This document shows, piece after piece, positions 43,629 to 55,209 of a stretch of 64,000 bases of DNA. The position numbers were made by a program, and so were the translations under genes. The notes beneath the pieces were generated by a model. It searched no databases. It saw only the letters and a list, made by a program, of their open reading frames with translations, and had not been told where the DNA came from. This DNA comes from Myrica gale (taxonomy: Eukaryota; Streptophyta; Magnoliopsida; Fagales; Myricaceae), in assembly GCA_963930655.1 (NCBI GenBank), contig OZ005604.1:13402001-13466000 (forward strand), given 5' to 3'. How positions within the stretch are numbered: position 1 is the first letter of the stretch; every line of letters begins with the position of its first letter.

Positions 43629-46600
43629 ATGGCGAACAGTAATCTACCTCGCAGAATTATCAAGGTTCACCTTAAATCTCTCTCTCTCGGCGTGTGTATT
43701 TGTATATCTAGAAGCAACTCACGCACACGTATATTTATCATCGTTTTGGTTTTGATTATTTGTTGTGTATGATTTGCCAATGAATAGGAAACCCAGCGGC
43801 TGCTCAGCGAACCAGGTCTTTCTCCCTTTCTCTCTTTGTTCATATCCACAAGTTGCGGATGAATATGCAGTTTTTTATTTTTGTGCGGAATTATGTGTTT
43901 TAAGTCATTATGACTGAAATTCGTAGTTTGAGTTCCTTTAATGGTCGTAGTGGCTTGGGTATATATACATTACAGCCCTGATAAAAATTATAAGTAGTAT
44001 CCAACGTTCCGGTACTTTTTGGTCTGCCGGTTCGTTTTTTTCTGGGTTATGCTCCTGAGCTGTTGTTAATTTCTTTTTGCCCTTTTCCGCTGTTTACAAT
44101 TAACTCACCCGAGGAAAGGGTACTTTTTTGTTTCGCACTTTCAAGATAGTCCTGTTGCTTTTAACTTTTTGAGCGCTAAATAGTTTCTATTTTTTATCTC
44201 AAGTGTGAAGAAACTGAATGGAGCCGTGGCTTTTACTTCAGGTTGGGCCAAACTGGTCCGGTTTTGAGGGATTTCCACGTTATAAAAAAAATTATTTTCA
44301 GTTCTAAATTTTCTATTAACAACCATAAATGGCAAGAGCTGGTTTGGAAAAGAATTTAATTCCCAGATATGGGGTGTGGTTTTCCCTACTCTTGATGGGG
44401 ATTTTGGCCTGAATGATCGGAAGATGTTTATATATCTTGGGTTTTCACTGCGGTTGTTTATAGTCCTGACACCCACGTGGGCTGGCTGTACACAGACCTC
44501 CTATGGCAGTGGGCCTCCTAATAAGCCTAAGCTTAATTCAAATTTCACTTCATTTATTAATATTTATTCATTGACTTTATATAGACAAAAGAAGATAATA
44601 AGAGTAGTAGAGAATAAGGATTCTACCATTCAACCATTCTTTGTAGCATAAAAGTCCTAACATCTCAAAGATTTAAGTTATCAAGGTACTTGATAACCTT
44701 ATTATTATCCTTATCCTAGTTTTATATATATATATATATAAGACCTAACAAAACCTAACCCATAACAATTAGAAAATGGAACATGAGAGAAGACTTTTAT
44801 CTCCTGGTAATCTGACTGTCCGTTCTCCACTATGTTTTCATTTCATTCAAGTGTTCTAGATTATAGTGAGAAGGAGAAAAATAAAAGTGGTTCATTAAGG
44901 ATAGGGTATGTGAAAAATATGTTCAGGATGGATTGAAATTGATGCATTTTTCCCCTTCGCCCATTTCTATGGAATATGTTCTTCAGTACCTTATTTATTT
45001 ATAATAATTTGCAGTACAGCCTCCCAAGGTTGGCCAGTGTGGGGGTTGATAGGCTTAATGTCACAATCCTCGTTATTATGTCAAGACATTAATGGACCAA
45101 TCAAGAAAAATGGATGAAAATTATCTTGTTGTTTGGGTTACTGTTATGTTCTGATAATATCCGAGTTCTAATCAAAGACCTTAAGCATGCTTCGTGGAAT
45201 TTGTATACAGCTCCTGGAATAAGTGCTTCTCCTTCAGAGGACAACATGCGATATTTTAATGTTATGATTCTTGGTCCTGCTCAATCTCCTTACGAAGGTA
45301 AGTAGTTGTAGGAAGTTGATTTTTCCTGTATTTTTCAACGAGTGTTCTTTGTCAGTGCTTTTCAATTTGGAATGGTTCATGGGTCATAATATATATAGAT
45401 TGTCTCACTCATGATAGTATCCTTCGGAAAATTATTGGTGTGTAGGGAAATTTTGGGAACCTGTCAGTCTGTTCCTTTGGATTACCTCCCTTTTCTACTT
45501 CTAATGCATGATTTAGTCTATTTTTGTTATGTAGGTGGAGTTTTCAAGCTAGAATTATTTTTGTCTGAAGAGTATCCAATGGCAGCTCCCAAGGTAATAT
45601 GATAAATGTATAAGTTGCATTGTCAACTTGGCGTGTTGTTTGAACCAAATTTTTCTTGTTTGTTTTTGTTGTACTTCTGTCAAGGTGACGCACCGTACAA
45701 AGGAAGCACTGACTGAGACTTTTATTTTATGTGTTTTATCTTTTGCATTCAGTCAACTGTCTTAAGGATGTTGGCTATTGAAAACTACTCTGTTATGCTT
45801 AACCCCTACGTTATCATTATCCAGCATCTACCAAGCTGCACTTGATTATAATTTTTTGAGGTGCATATATGTATGTTAAACTGTGATTTTTCCCCCTTGT
45901 GATTTTATTTCGGCTTGTGTGCATACACTTTCTTGAACCTCTTTGAACTTGTACAGATTTCTTTTCTCCCAGCATATTAAACCTGTGCTTTCAGTAGTAT
46001 GGTTCAGGCTTTTGGTTCCTGCATAATAGTGTGTAGACTGGGAAATTCATTTTGTCATTTGCACCATAAACTACCAACTTTGGCACATTACACCCCAATT
46101 TGTCAATAGTTTTACACTTTACTCCCTAGGTTAAGATCTCATTATTAAAGTCAGTAAAAAACCAGACAAGTGACACAATTTTAATGGTCAGTTTAGAACA
46201 TATGGTGCAAAGTGTAAAAATATTGGTAGTTTGGGTGCAATGTGTTAAGCATGGGGTGCAAATTACAAAATGAGTGATAGGTCGAGGGTGCAAAGTATAA
46301 TTTTCTCAGTTATGTTTTTTTCCTATTGGTTAATTGTTAAAAATTTAGAGTTTTGGCCTCATATCCAGGATTAATGGCTTGGTTTCAAAGAAGAGGTCTC
46401 TTTGATTGTTCTGATACGTTCTAATAATAGGGAAAATAGCCTTTCAGAGCATGTAGATGTCAAGATTATTTTTAGTGAGTGACCTTTAATGACAACAGAT
46501 TACAATACAAGATTATTCTTGTTACTTATAGACTACTATTTTCAGCTTTTGAATGTCCATTTAATGCCTTTGCCTTACTTCTAAGCCTTTTTGGCCACAG

Positions 46601-49147
46601 AATTTTTTCATATAATCTAATATAAATCCACATATCGAGAATCCACTAAAGAATGAGAAACCCTTTCTATAGAATTTTGTTCAAAAATGTTCCTATGACT
46701 CTGAATGCTTAAGTCATGACATTCATCATATGGAAGAAGAAATTGGAACAAAAAAAAACTCTAAAAGACTTTCTGTTGCAAACTATTCTTACTTTTCGCA
46801 ATCTATTCTTACTTCTGAAGTAGTTTGTGTTAACCTCAATTCCACATGGAGTGAGAAAGGAGAAGAATGGGAAATGAGTGAAATAAGAAGCAAGTCTCAC
46901 ATTGGATCCTTACTAGATGGAATTAGATATTAGGATGATTCTAAGGAGCTTCAAAAGCAACATTAAGTTATTTAGAATTATGGAGTAGATATGGTTAGCG
47001 CTACCTTGGAGAATTTTTTTTTTCTTGTCATCTATTTTTACTTGAGGGATTTGAACATCCATCCAATACCTTCCTTTCTATGTCCTTTTGCCATTGAAAA
47101 TTTTCATTTACTGGTGTAGGAATCCTGTCAAGTGTCCAATGTTAGTCTCCCCCACTCATAGAGCACTCATTCTCAAGTTACCACCGGAAGAAATTATCTC
47201 ATCAGGAGGATTATACTTCAACCATTTATATGTTCGCCACTTCTTTCTTTTTAGGCATAATCTTTCCATATTTCATCAATCATGAGCAAGCACTACTCGA
47301 GTCTCTGCATTCTGTCATTCAGTTCCCTTAATTGTATATGGTATTGATAACTTATATGAAGAAGAAATTGGAGTGAGAAAGGAAATCTCTTGCTATGGCT
47401 CTTAATGGCAAGTTACTCGTGTAGTTGTAAGCTACTCCTATTTGTCTACTTGAGGCTTTCAAATGTCTATCTAACGCTTTACCTTTTGGAGCCCTTCTGT
47501 CATCAAATTTTTATATTTAATCCTGTGGAGATCTAGTGTGAAGCGTCCCAAGTCAATATAGCAATTCCTACCATTTTGTGTCATAGTGAACATATAGGGG
47601 TTGAAGATCTGGGGCTTTTTTAACATGGTGTTATGATGATAACTAGGTTTTTTTTATTGAACAAATGGATTTGGTCTTAAAATCAAGGAAAGAGAGAAAA
47701 TTTGGCTGTATGAAAACAACACGGTATTTGGAAAAACAGAAGTGTTCTGACTGATTACTAAATTGTGTTTGAAATTTGTGTTCAAAGTTCTTCTGATATT
47801 TTATTGGCATGTTAATTAAATGATTTTTTATTGCTAAAAAGTTTCTCATTGAGAATTATTGTACTATGGATTCTTCTTATTCCTTCTATGGGCACTTAAG
47901 TCTTAAATCCTTCCATGATGTTATTTGCTTTATGCAAAAGTGGAAGAAACTATATCTTCTTGTCTTCCATTCTGTTTGTTTATCCTTTATCTTTTTCTTT
48001 TTTTTCTGTGACCTGTATAGAACCAAATAAATGGTTCAGTAAGTGGATGTTCTTTTTGTTTGCCACTCGTGATGTATTTTATGTTGTAATTGATGAACTT
48101 TTACGTGGAACTCTAATTGTCCGTCTCTCAGGCATTCTTGTGTTTAGAACTGAGCAAATGCTGAGCAATATCTCATCCTTTATGTGTAGTTGGGTTGTTG
48201 CTTCTCAACCTTGAGGTTGTCCTACTCATTTTTGCTTTTTAAACTGAGTCTTTTCACCACAGGTTCGCTTCCTGACCAAAATATATCATCCTAATATTGA
48301 CAAGGCAAGTAGTTTTTGCTACCTTTCACTCCTTTCCCTTGCTTGAAATCTGATCTTTGTTGTTTCTGAATATAAGCAAAAAACTTTATGCAGCTTGGAA
48401 GGATATGCCTTGATATTCTAAAGGACAAATGGAGTCCGGCCCTCCAAATCCGAACAGTATTATTGAGGTGATTTGGTGCTCCCACGATAAAAGAATGCAT
48501 AATTTCATGCGTAGGAATTCCTTTTCCTTCAGCTAAAAAGTATGGAAGCTAGATACTTTTGAAAAAAACAAAAAGGTGGATAGATGGAGTAGATCACGAG
48601 TACCTAGGAATCTTACTAATATATATGAACGAAGTAACCTTGGAAAAGATAGGTAAATATGAAAATACTGGGTCATTTAAATAGTTGAATTGTGGGTTAC
48701 GAATAATAAAGTAAAGTGAATGGGCTTCATTGACTATGTTGCATGATTTATTGGATCAGCATCCAAGCTCTTTTGAGTGCTCCAAACCCTGATGATCCAC
48801 TTTCTGAAAACATAGCAAAGCATTGGAAGACAAATGAAGTGGACGCAGTTGAGACAGGTAATGCAAAAGATATTTTTAGCTGTGATGTTCCCTAATACCA
48901 AGATGCTCACTTTTGACGGAAAAAGATCAATTGTTAATTTGTTTAGTAGGAGCTATCTTGTGTCCCCATGATTTTTATTTGCAACATAGAGCATTAATTG
49001 TTTCTATTCTTCACCTGGACGTAATTTAGCTGATGTAATGAAAATGGTTTTAGTGCAGTTTTCAAATGTCTTTACTTCTTACTGGCCCTTCTTGATTGGA
49101 ATCTTGCAGCCAAGGAATGGACCCGTCTTTATGCAACTGGAGCGTGA
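43629..49147 (+). CDS. UBC36: Ubc13-type ubiquitin-conjugating enzyme E2 (UBC35/36-like)
   Basis: Eight exons: 43629-43664, 43788-43815, 45211-45297, 45535-45593, 48263-48304, 48394-48467, 48760-48857 and 49110-49147; 462 nt, 153 aa, the exact family length. The protein starts [20 protein letters not shown]. It has the HPN motif (H79-P80-N81) and the active-site Cys89 in [12 protein letters not shown] (codon 48406-48408). It ends [11 protein letters not shown]. Ubc13 works with a UEV/Mms2 partner to build K63-linked ubiquitin chains in the nucleus and cytosol, in DNA-damage tolerance and, in plants, iron response and immunity (known for the family). All introns are GT-AG except intron 5 (48305-48393), which starts GC. 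Intron 4 is long (2669 bp) and holds a MITE. No broken codons: this is a live gene. Confidence 0.97.
46040..46307. mobile_element. MITE-like inverted repeat in intron 4 of the E2 gene
   Basis: The ends resemble each other inversely: left GGGAAATTCATTTTGTCATT then TGCACCATAAACTACC; right GGTCGAGGGTGCAAAG then TATAATTTTCTC. Phrases such as ggtgcaaagtg and tttgcacc recur on both arms. The MITEs at 54247 and 62694 use the same vocabulary (tgcac..aaacta). No clear target duplication. Confidence 0.6.
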
Positions 49148-50693
49148 TGATGAGAGCGTTCAGCGTGGAATATCAGTTTCTGGAGTCTATGTTAAACTTA
49201 ATGGGTCTCAAAGTCTTTGGAGATCAAGGGGAAAAGTGGTTTGTAAAAATGCATCTATCAAAGATGAATCGTCTGGAGAGCTTCAATTAATTGTGTATTC
49301 TTCAGGATATGAATGAATGAATGATTCCCGAATTGCTCAGTGGAACAGGTGTCTTGTGAGGAATTTCGATCGTATCGTCTGAGTGTCACTTTTTTGTCTT
49401 TCTGCCTTCTTTCTTTCCATAGTTTTTCTTTTTCTTTGTTTTCTTCTAATGTTTTAAAGAGCCTGCTTTAAGATTTGCGTGACTTTGTCGAAGTTTGATA
49501 TCAATTGCATCTGCTTCAAGGATGTGGGCTATTTATCATTTTGAATTTCAGAGTGCTTATGGCTGTTAAGGGATGCTTCCTCGTTTGTTTTGACCAATTT
49601 CACATGAGTTGAGTGTTCCAAGTCTTTTAATTGTTAACTGTTGCATTGATCACTCGATCCCTACACTGGCTGGTTTCCAATTGAAGGTTGCAAGAAGCTT
49701 GAGGATTCGTACTCAGTAGAGCTCTCTGGTTTTGTCTCGTAAGAACGTTACTCCTTCTGCTCTCTCATTCGAAACCTATTCTTTATTTTTTTTCTCAGCA
49801 CGCCAGACCTATTCCAGAAAAGACAATAGAAAATGTGCCGAAAACAATTTCCCCTGTTGGAAGCATAACGCTTTATAGTTATTCTTTACTACATAAGGAA
49901 TCTATTTATAAGAACCAATGAATAAAATTACGTAATACACAAGCAATATGAGACTCTAATATCTGATATTCTAAGGAAATTCAAGGATAAACTCCTAACT
50001 TTGTCATCCGATTGTTACCATTAAATTTATCTCCTCTTGATATTTTATTATTGCTATTTTCCGAACCTCTTATTATTTTCTGGAACCCATTCGAGAAGGA
50101 TCATAGACAATTCTTTTTTCTTAGCGGATCATAGACAATTCGTTCGCATGATATCTCAAGCTGGTCTGAAAAGTGAATCGTGGGTTTATTGTCTGCTTTT
50201 CTTAACTTGTTGGGTGACAAGTGATATAATTATCATTGAGGGGTTTCAACTTTCACCGTCCCAAAAAGTTCTCAGACCTCCGCCTCACTTCAAAAGAACA
50301 AAAGTTCCCACACTTACAATCTAGAAAAGAAAAAAAAAACAGCTGTGTTTGAGAGTTATTTTTAAGTTACTTTTTTATTTCTATTTCAAAAACATGTTTG
50401 AGATTGATTTTTATCGGAGTTGGTGCAAGTAGATCTATAGAGTTGAAACTAATTTAGGAAGCGATTTTGAAAAATGTTTTTTATTGTTGGAGTTTGTGAA
50501 AGACCGTAGTATGGAAAGTCTGGAAAAATTGAAATGAAAACTGTTTTGAATTGCTAAATATATATTGCACTCATTAAACTATCTTTTCAACAGTTAGGTT
50601 AATTTCAATTACGGTAACGTAAACACTTGTCCCATTTAAATTTAAGTAAGGTTAATCTATGTTTAATTGTTAATTTATCACATGGCATAGTGC
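49148..50693. other. E2 3' region and intergenic sequence
   Basis: The first few hundred bases are the likely 3' UTR of the E2 gene. After about 49800 there is no recognisable feature; frames at 50037-50324 show no domain. Confidence 0.5.
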
Positions 50694-50984
50694 TTAAACT
50701 AACAGCAGTAGCTCTCTGTATCGCATTGGATTACTTCTGGCTGCCTCTTTGACTTGCTCGACGATTTTGAATCGGTGAGAGCTAGAATGCAAGTCAGAAA
50801 GGTTGATGAGGGGGATATTAGTGCACGTGGAGGAAGTCTTGAGGTCGGAGAGGGTTTCGGGAGGGTGGACGAAGAACCGAGGGATGGAAGTGATGCCGGA
50901 ATCGGAGAGGCCCTTCACGCCAATCTTGGACTCGTCGAATTCCTTCACCTCCTTCATGCGATCATAACCCAAGGTTGAATCCAT
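50694..50984 (-). pseudogene. 2-oxoglutarate-dependent dioxygenase, N-terminal fragment
   Basis: The minus strand from the ATG at 50984 reads MDSTLGYDRMKEVKEFDESK, GVKGLSDSGITSIPRFFVHP and IPLINLSDLHSSS, the N-terminal (DIOX_N) start typical of plant ACC-oxidase-homologue dioxygenases. After KIVEQVKEAAR the match ends (near 50735) and the frame runs out into unrelated sequence. The Fe(II)-binding HxD...H motif and the 2OG-binding R are absent. A short duplicate of its first codons lies at 51051-51081. Confidence 0.82.
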
Positions 50985-51080
50985 GGCTGCTATATATGTT
51001 TTCTTAGAGTTTTGGGCTTCAAGCCTTCAGCAAAATATGGGTTCAGTTGTGAACCTCCTTCATGCGATCGTAACCCAAGA

Positions 51081-51132
51081 TTTGGCTGTCGTGCGCGGGG
51101 CCTTGAGCGCGACCAGCGCACGACCAGCCAAA
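51081..51132. repeat. Short hairpin
   Basis: Arms TTTGGCTGTCGTGCGC (51081-51096) and GCGCACGACCAGCCAAA (51116-51132) pair with one bulged base around a 19-base loop. GC-rich against an AT-rich background; it may be a remnant of a small transposon. Confidence 0.75.
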
Positions 51133-51260
51133 ATTTGAAATGCGAGGCACATTTATGAAGATAGTGTTGGTAGGCGCATAAGTCAAACCTAGAAAAATAA
51201 ATAAATAAATTGGAATATGTTAATCCTCATATTCAAGTTGTAATTCAAAAGAAAAAAAAA

Positions 51261-51282
51261 ATTATATATATATATATATATA
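51261..51282. repeat. (AT)n microsatellite
   Basis: About 10 AT units directly after a poly-A run. Confidence 0.9.
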
Positions 51283-51329
51283 CTCTATTTCTAATATTTT
51301 AATCGACAAGAAAATCAAGCATGCTCGTT

Positions 51330-51714
51330 ATGGAAAGCCTGTGGCTTGGCTATGTTTTTCCTGTGATTATTTCTTAATGTGAAGTTGCTTTTTGTAATTA
51401 GAAAAAAGAAGTTGCTTTATTGCTTTTGTCATGGAAGGGATTACAAAGCTGATCTTGTAGGCTCAACTTCAATTCATGGACAAATTAAAAGTGTTATGTT
51501 AGATCGCACTAACGAGGAGTGAAGGTGAAAATGTAGGCAAGTGCAGGGATGATGTAGACGGTGAAGCTAACGAGGAGTGATCCAACAGTGGAGTTGATGG
51601 GTCCAAAGAATGGGAAGATGATGGCCAGGATCCAGATAGGGAAAAAGCAACTTCACATTAAGAAATAATCACAGGAAAAACTCAGCCAAGCGGCCCAAGC
51701 CACAGGCTTTCCAT
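51330..51714. repeat. Inverted repeat with 65-74 bp arms around an AUX1/LAX fragment
   Basis: The left arm 51330-51394 and right arm 51641-51714 are reverse complements apart from a small insertion in the right arm: ATGGAAAGCCTGTGGCTTGG ... TTCTTAATGTGAAGTTGC. The 246-bp loop contains a fragment of an auxin-influx carrier gene. No target duplication was found. Confidence 0.88.
51512..51640 (-). pseudogene. AUX1/LAX auxin influx carrier fragment
   Basis: The minus strand reads PIWILAIIFPFFGPINSTVG then SLLVSFTVYIIPALAYIFTF (51512-51640). This fits the late transmembrane region of AUX1/LAX permeases, which import auxin across the plasma membrane (PIW-hydrophobic-FPFFGPIN and SFTVYIIPALAH are strongly conserved). 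Only about 43 codons remain, ended by a stop after TPR; flanking exons are absent. It sits exactly between the arms of an inverted repeat. Confidence 0.82.
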
Positions 51715-52463
51715 AAAGCACGTAATTATTATCTCTCTACTTTTGCTAATCAATTATTATCTCTGTACTTTTTTTTCCTTAGCACATTATCTCTCTACTT
51801 AGTTAGCCGGTGACATGACCCAGCAAGAAAAAAAGGTACATGCCACACAGTCTTTCTCAAACATCAAGTAGACTTTGGCCTAGGATGACAACACTACTGA
51901 CTCATATGTACTTTGCATTCTCCATTTTAAAAGGCCAACACGAGCTGCGTCACCACCTGCCGAAGGGTGGCAGTTCCGGGTTCGATTACGATGCAGGAGG
52001 CAGGAGCAAATCAAGGTTCATTCACCGTGGAGGAGGCAGGAGAGTTCTGAGCTCACTGACTGAGCAGGAGGCAGGAGAAGGGTCGGAACAAATGCGGTGG
52101 TAGGGCGGGAACAAATGCAGTGGTAGGGCCGGAACAGTTAGGTTGAAAATGAAGCAGTGGTAGAAATTGGGGGAATTGTTCTGTGAAGAAGTTAGGTTGA
52201 AAATGATGCAGGGGTAGGGCCGGAACAAATGTGAATTTCTATTACTGGAAATGATGAAGTGGTTAGGCCGGGCAAAAAATTTCGTAGGCCATAACTCTAA
52301 GTAGGGGCTAAAATTATTTATTTGTCTTTGAAAGGGTGTTTCCGAGATTTAAAACAGGAAAACTCACTTAAAAACAACTCTCAGACACACCCAAACTTCC
52401 CACACTTACTGCCAATACGCAGGGAACACCGTTTCTTTTGCGAAAGCCAGTCCATCCAACGAT
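51715..52463. other. No gene; GA-rich repeats
   Basis: Contains repeated gcaggaggcaggag (51992-52078) and ggtagggc..ggaacaaatg phrases (52097-52230), a short imperfect tandem region. A possible B-box (GGGTTCGATTACG, 51978-51990) is present without a convincing A box. Confidence 0.5.
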
Positions 52464-53876
52464 TCATCTCGACTCCAGAGATCCGAGGGAAATGCCACCT
52501 GAAGACAAACCGCCATCACCGGTACCGTCACCACCATCAGCCACGACTGCTTTGGTTCTCTTCCTCTTGGACCCCACCTTCCGCGGGAGCCCATGGGTCT
52601 TCGAGCCGACGATGCACGATGACGAAGCTCCATCACCGCCGTACACTTCACCAAAATCTTTTGGTTCCGAACCCTTTGTGCGTGTCGGGATCGGGACGGG
52701 AGCCGAGGCAATGTGGTTCCACGATTTCAGGGTTTGGATCGAGGTGACGCAGCACTCTTGCCAGTTGAGGTTGTTGAGGTCGGCGATTACGTCCTCCAGT
52801 GCAACGAACTCCAATGACGAAACGCTTTCGTTCAGTGTGGAGCGCGACGGATGAACGAGATCCAGTGTCTTAACCGCGTCGGTGAGCACATTCTGTGGAT
52901 TTTTGAAACAGAAGAATCGTAGTTAGGATCTTTTCGGCTGCTGAAAATGTACAAAAATCAAAGAAAATTAAGAGTTTATTTGAGTAGATTTGTGTGAAGT
53001 ATGTGAGTTTCGGAATTTCTTTAGAAATAAAACAACAGTGCTCATAGGATTTCTTCATCCCTTTGTTTCCTTTGAGAGCATATTCGTAGTATTTATGAAT
53101 GCTATTCCCTTACAGTTTCTCTGCCACCAAACAGAGGTCTCCATAGATTCAGAGCGAGCGAGAGAATCCTAAACGTAATTGTTTAGACCGTCAAAGACAT
53201 AAGGGAAATCGAATGAAAATAGTTATGCTGAAGCTCCCTAAAATCGAATGCGATGCAATAATTCAGCTACCTATTGAGCCTTCGATTTCTTTCATTTCAG
53301 TTCTTCTGGAATAGTAACAGTAGAAGAGAACAGTTGTAATAAAAAATTAAGTACTCCGTCCTTCATTTCCTAGGCAGCCAAACAGAGGCTAAGGCAATTG
53401 CAGACACAGTAGAAAGGAAAACTTCTCGGTAAAAAGAGCGTATGTTCACCGACTCCTTTTCACTTGAGGAAAAGCACTGATCATGTGTTCATATGTAAAC
53501 ACAGATAAATAAGAGACTGCTGTTTGATTGTCACCTTAGGAACCCTATAGAGTTTCTTGAAACCGTGCATTCTGATGATCTGCAAAATCTATCAAAATAG
53601 CTTAATAACAGAATATTCACACGTATTAAAAAAAATCAAAATGCTACATAAACATACCTGATTTCCGACAAATATGTGAATTTTCACTTACGAAAAGGAG
53701 AAAGCAAAGCGAAATCACAGGAAGAAAAGAAGGCGCGAAACGAGGACCTGTTTGAGGAAGTGGAAATTGAGGTGGATTTGCTTGTGAGAGAGAAGAAACT
53801 CAATGTACTCCTCCAGGGAAATCTTCTCGCTCTTCCCTCGCACTTTCGAGCACGGGTTGCGGCTTTGAAGCTCCAT
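52464..53876 (-). CDS. Unrecognised plant protein, 200 aa, three exons
   Basis: On the minus strand three exons join in frame: 53748-53876 (starts MELQSRNPCSKVRGKSEKIS), 53535-53579 (IIRMHGFKKLYRVPK) and 52464-52892 (starts NVLTDAVKTLDLVHPSRSTL). Both introns are GT-AG and fall between codons. The 200-aa product has an amphipathic N-terminal region (LEEYIEFLLSHKQIHLNFHF), a basic patch (HGFKKLYR), a compact middle (VALEDVIADLNNLNWQECCV then TSIQTL) and a Gly/Ser-rich tail with a possible nuclear signal (GSKRKRTK, near residue 170). The codon-phased exons and lack of stops argue for a real gene. It looks like a small plant-specific family, but I cannot name it and assign no function. Confidence 0.75.
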
Positions 53877-54246
53877 TTTTCTACTGCCTCTGCTTCCGGT
53901 GGGGGAATTTTGGTTTCAGTTGAAGTGTGAGTAGTGAGTGAGACCCAGGAGAGCTCGTAGCGTTTTGAAGGGGATGTGGAATCTTCCAGTACCAGCCACT
54001 CACGTGAGCGAGTCAGTTATTCGTCCGGCAATCAATAGCGTTGCTTAGCTGTTAACAGGGCAGTTCAACGTTTGATGTGGACTTAGCCTAGTCATAAAAA
54101 CGAGTACTTTTAATTTAAAAAAATAATAAAATTAAAATTAAACTTTTTGTTAAATAAATGTTTGTATTCAAATTTAACAAATAAATCAATTTCAAAGATA
54201 AAATTGAAAAACCATTTAATTTATCTTAAAACATAATTGTTTTTTT
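53877..54246. other. Upstream region of the 200-aa gene
   Basis: Presumed 5' UTR and promoter of the minus-strand gene. No clear TATA box was picked out; the sequence becomes very AT-rich after 54100. Confidence 0.4.
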
Positions 54247-54660
54247 AGAAAATACATTTTTCACTCACGAAGTAAATAGGTTTTATATTTTGCACTCTAA
54301 ACTACTATGTTTAAGACCTTACACTCTCTAACTACCAATTTTAGATAATTTGCATTCACTTTGAATATGCTGAAGATATATTATTTTAGACTAAAATGAC
54401 GACAATGTCATTGACCCACTTTGAATATGTTGAAGATATATTATTGTCAATTTATCAAATTTTAGGGGTATTATTGTCGGAAGAAGAGTGCAAAGTATAT
54501 ATCTTTGGTAGTTGAAGGGTATAATGTGTCAAAATGAGTAGTTTAGGGTGGAAAATGTCTAACATTGGTAGTTAGAGGGTGCAATGTGTCAAAACTGATA
54601 ATTTATAGTACAATGTGTAACAAACCAGATAGTTTATGGGTGGAAAAAGTATTTTCCCCT
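54247..54660. mobile_element. MITE-like element (~414 bp)
   Basis: Imperfect inverted ends: left AGAAAATACATTTTTCACTC, right (reverse complement) AGGGGAAAATACTTTTTCCA. Both arms carry tgcac-ctaaacta phrases, and the internal phrase actttgaatatgctgaagat is repeated (54358, 54418). No firm target duplication. Shares motifs with the MITEs at 46040 and 62694. Confidence 0.6.
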
Positions 54661-54929
54661 AATTTTTTCTAGTCTTTAGTTTTGAAAACTTCATTCTACA
54701 TATGCAAGTAACACATATATAATAAGTAGTATTCTATATGCAGTAAAAACAATTTGAAAAACAATCTAGTGCAATTTCGAGACATTTTTTTTTCTTTTAA
54801 AAGGCAATCATCAAAAGATCTTAATCTTTCAAAACCAAACAAAAAACCTAATATATCATTATACTTTGAAAATAATTCAAATATATCTACATGGAAGATA
54901 TTGCTTGATTTATAAAAAAGGTTTAATAT

Positions 54930-55195
54930 ACACGCGTATCATTGTGGTTTAATGTTTTCCTAGAAATACCCCTAGGGTAATTTTTGTTGTCCCGCCACCC
55001 CTGTGGTATATCCCTTTTCCCTGTTATACCCTTCCCGGCAATATTCCGTCTATTTTTTGACTGGAATTGATGACGTGGACTAAGTGTCCACGTCACATCC
55101 AATTAAAATGCAACACGTGTGAGGCTATATTGACTAAACCAAATTCTTTTTCCAACGCTCACTCCTCTCCATAGCAATTTACCGAAATGCCCTTA
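54930..55195 (+). mobile_element. Possible Mutator-like terminal region
   Basis: aatatacacgcgtatcattg followed by cccctgtggtatatccc and a palindrome (gacgtggac-taagt-gtccacgtc, near 55070-55096) has the look of a Mutator-like terminus. It lies directly before the receptor-kinase fragment. The second terminus is not seen and may have been removed by copia-2. Confidence 0.4.
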
Positions 55196-55209
55196 AACCC
55201 CAAAGACCG

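Noticed and set aside
46730..46933. Small frames inside E2 introns (also 47088, 47915, 49038)
   Set aside because: No domains; they lie within introns or read across the last exon in the wrong frame.
51055..51081. Second dioxygenase gene start
   Set aside because: Only about 27 bp of similarity to the first codons of the fragment at 50984; too short to be another gene.
51936..52000. Possible tRNA or SINE B box (GGGTTCGATTACG)
   Set aside because: No cloverleaf can be folded and the A box is not convincing.
52322..52854. Plus-strand frames of 138-141 codons
   Set aside because: They overlap the third exon of the minus-strand 200-aa gene, which has splice-consistent partners; the plus-strand products have no recognisable features.
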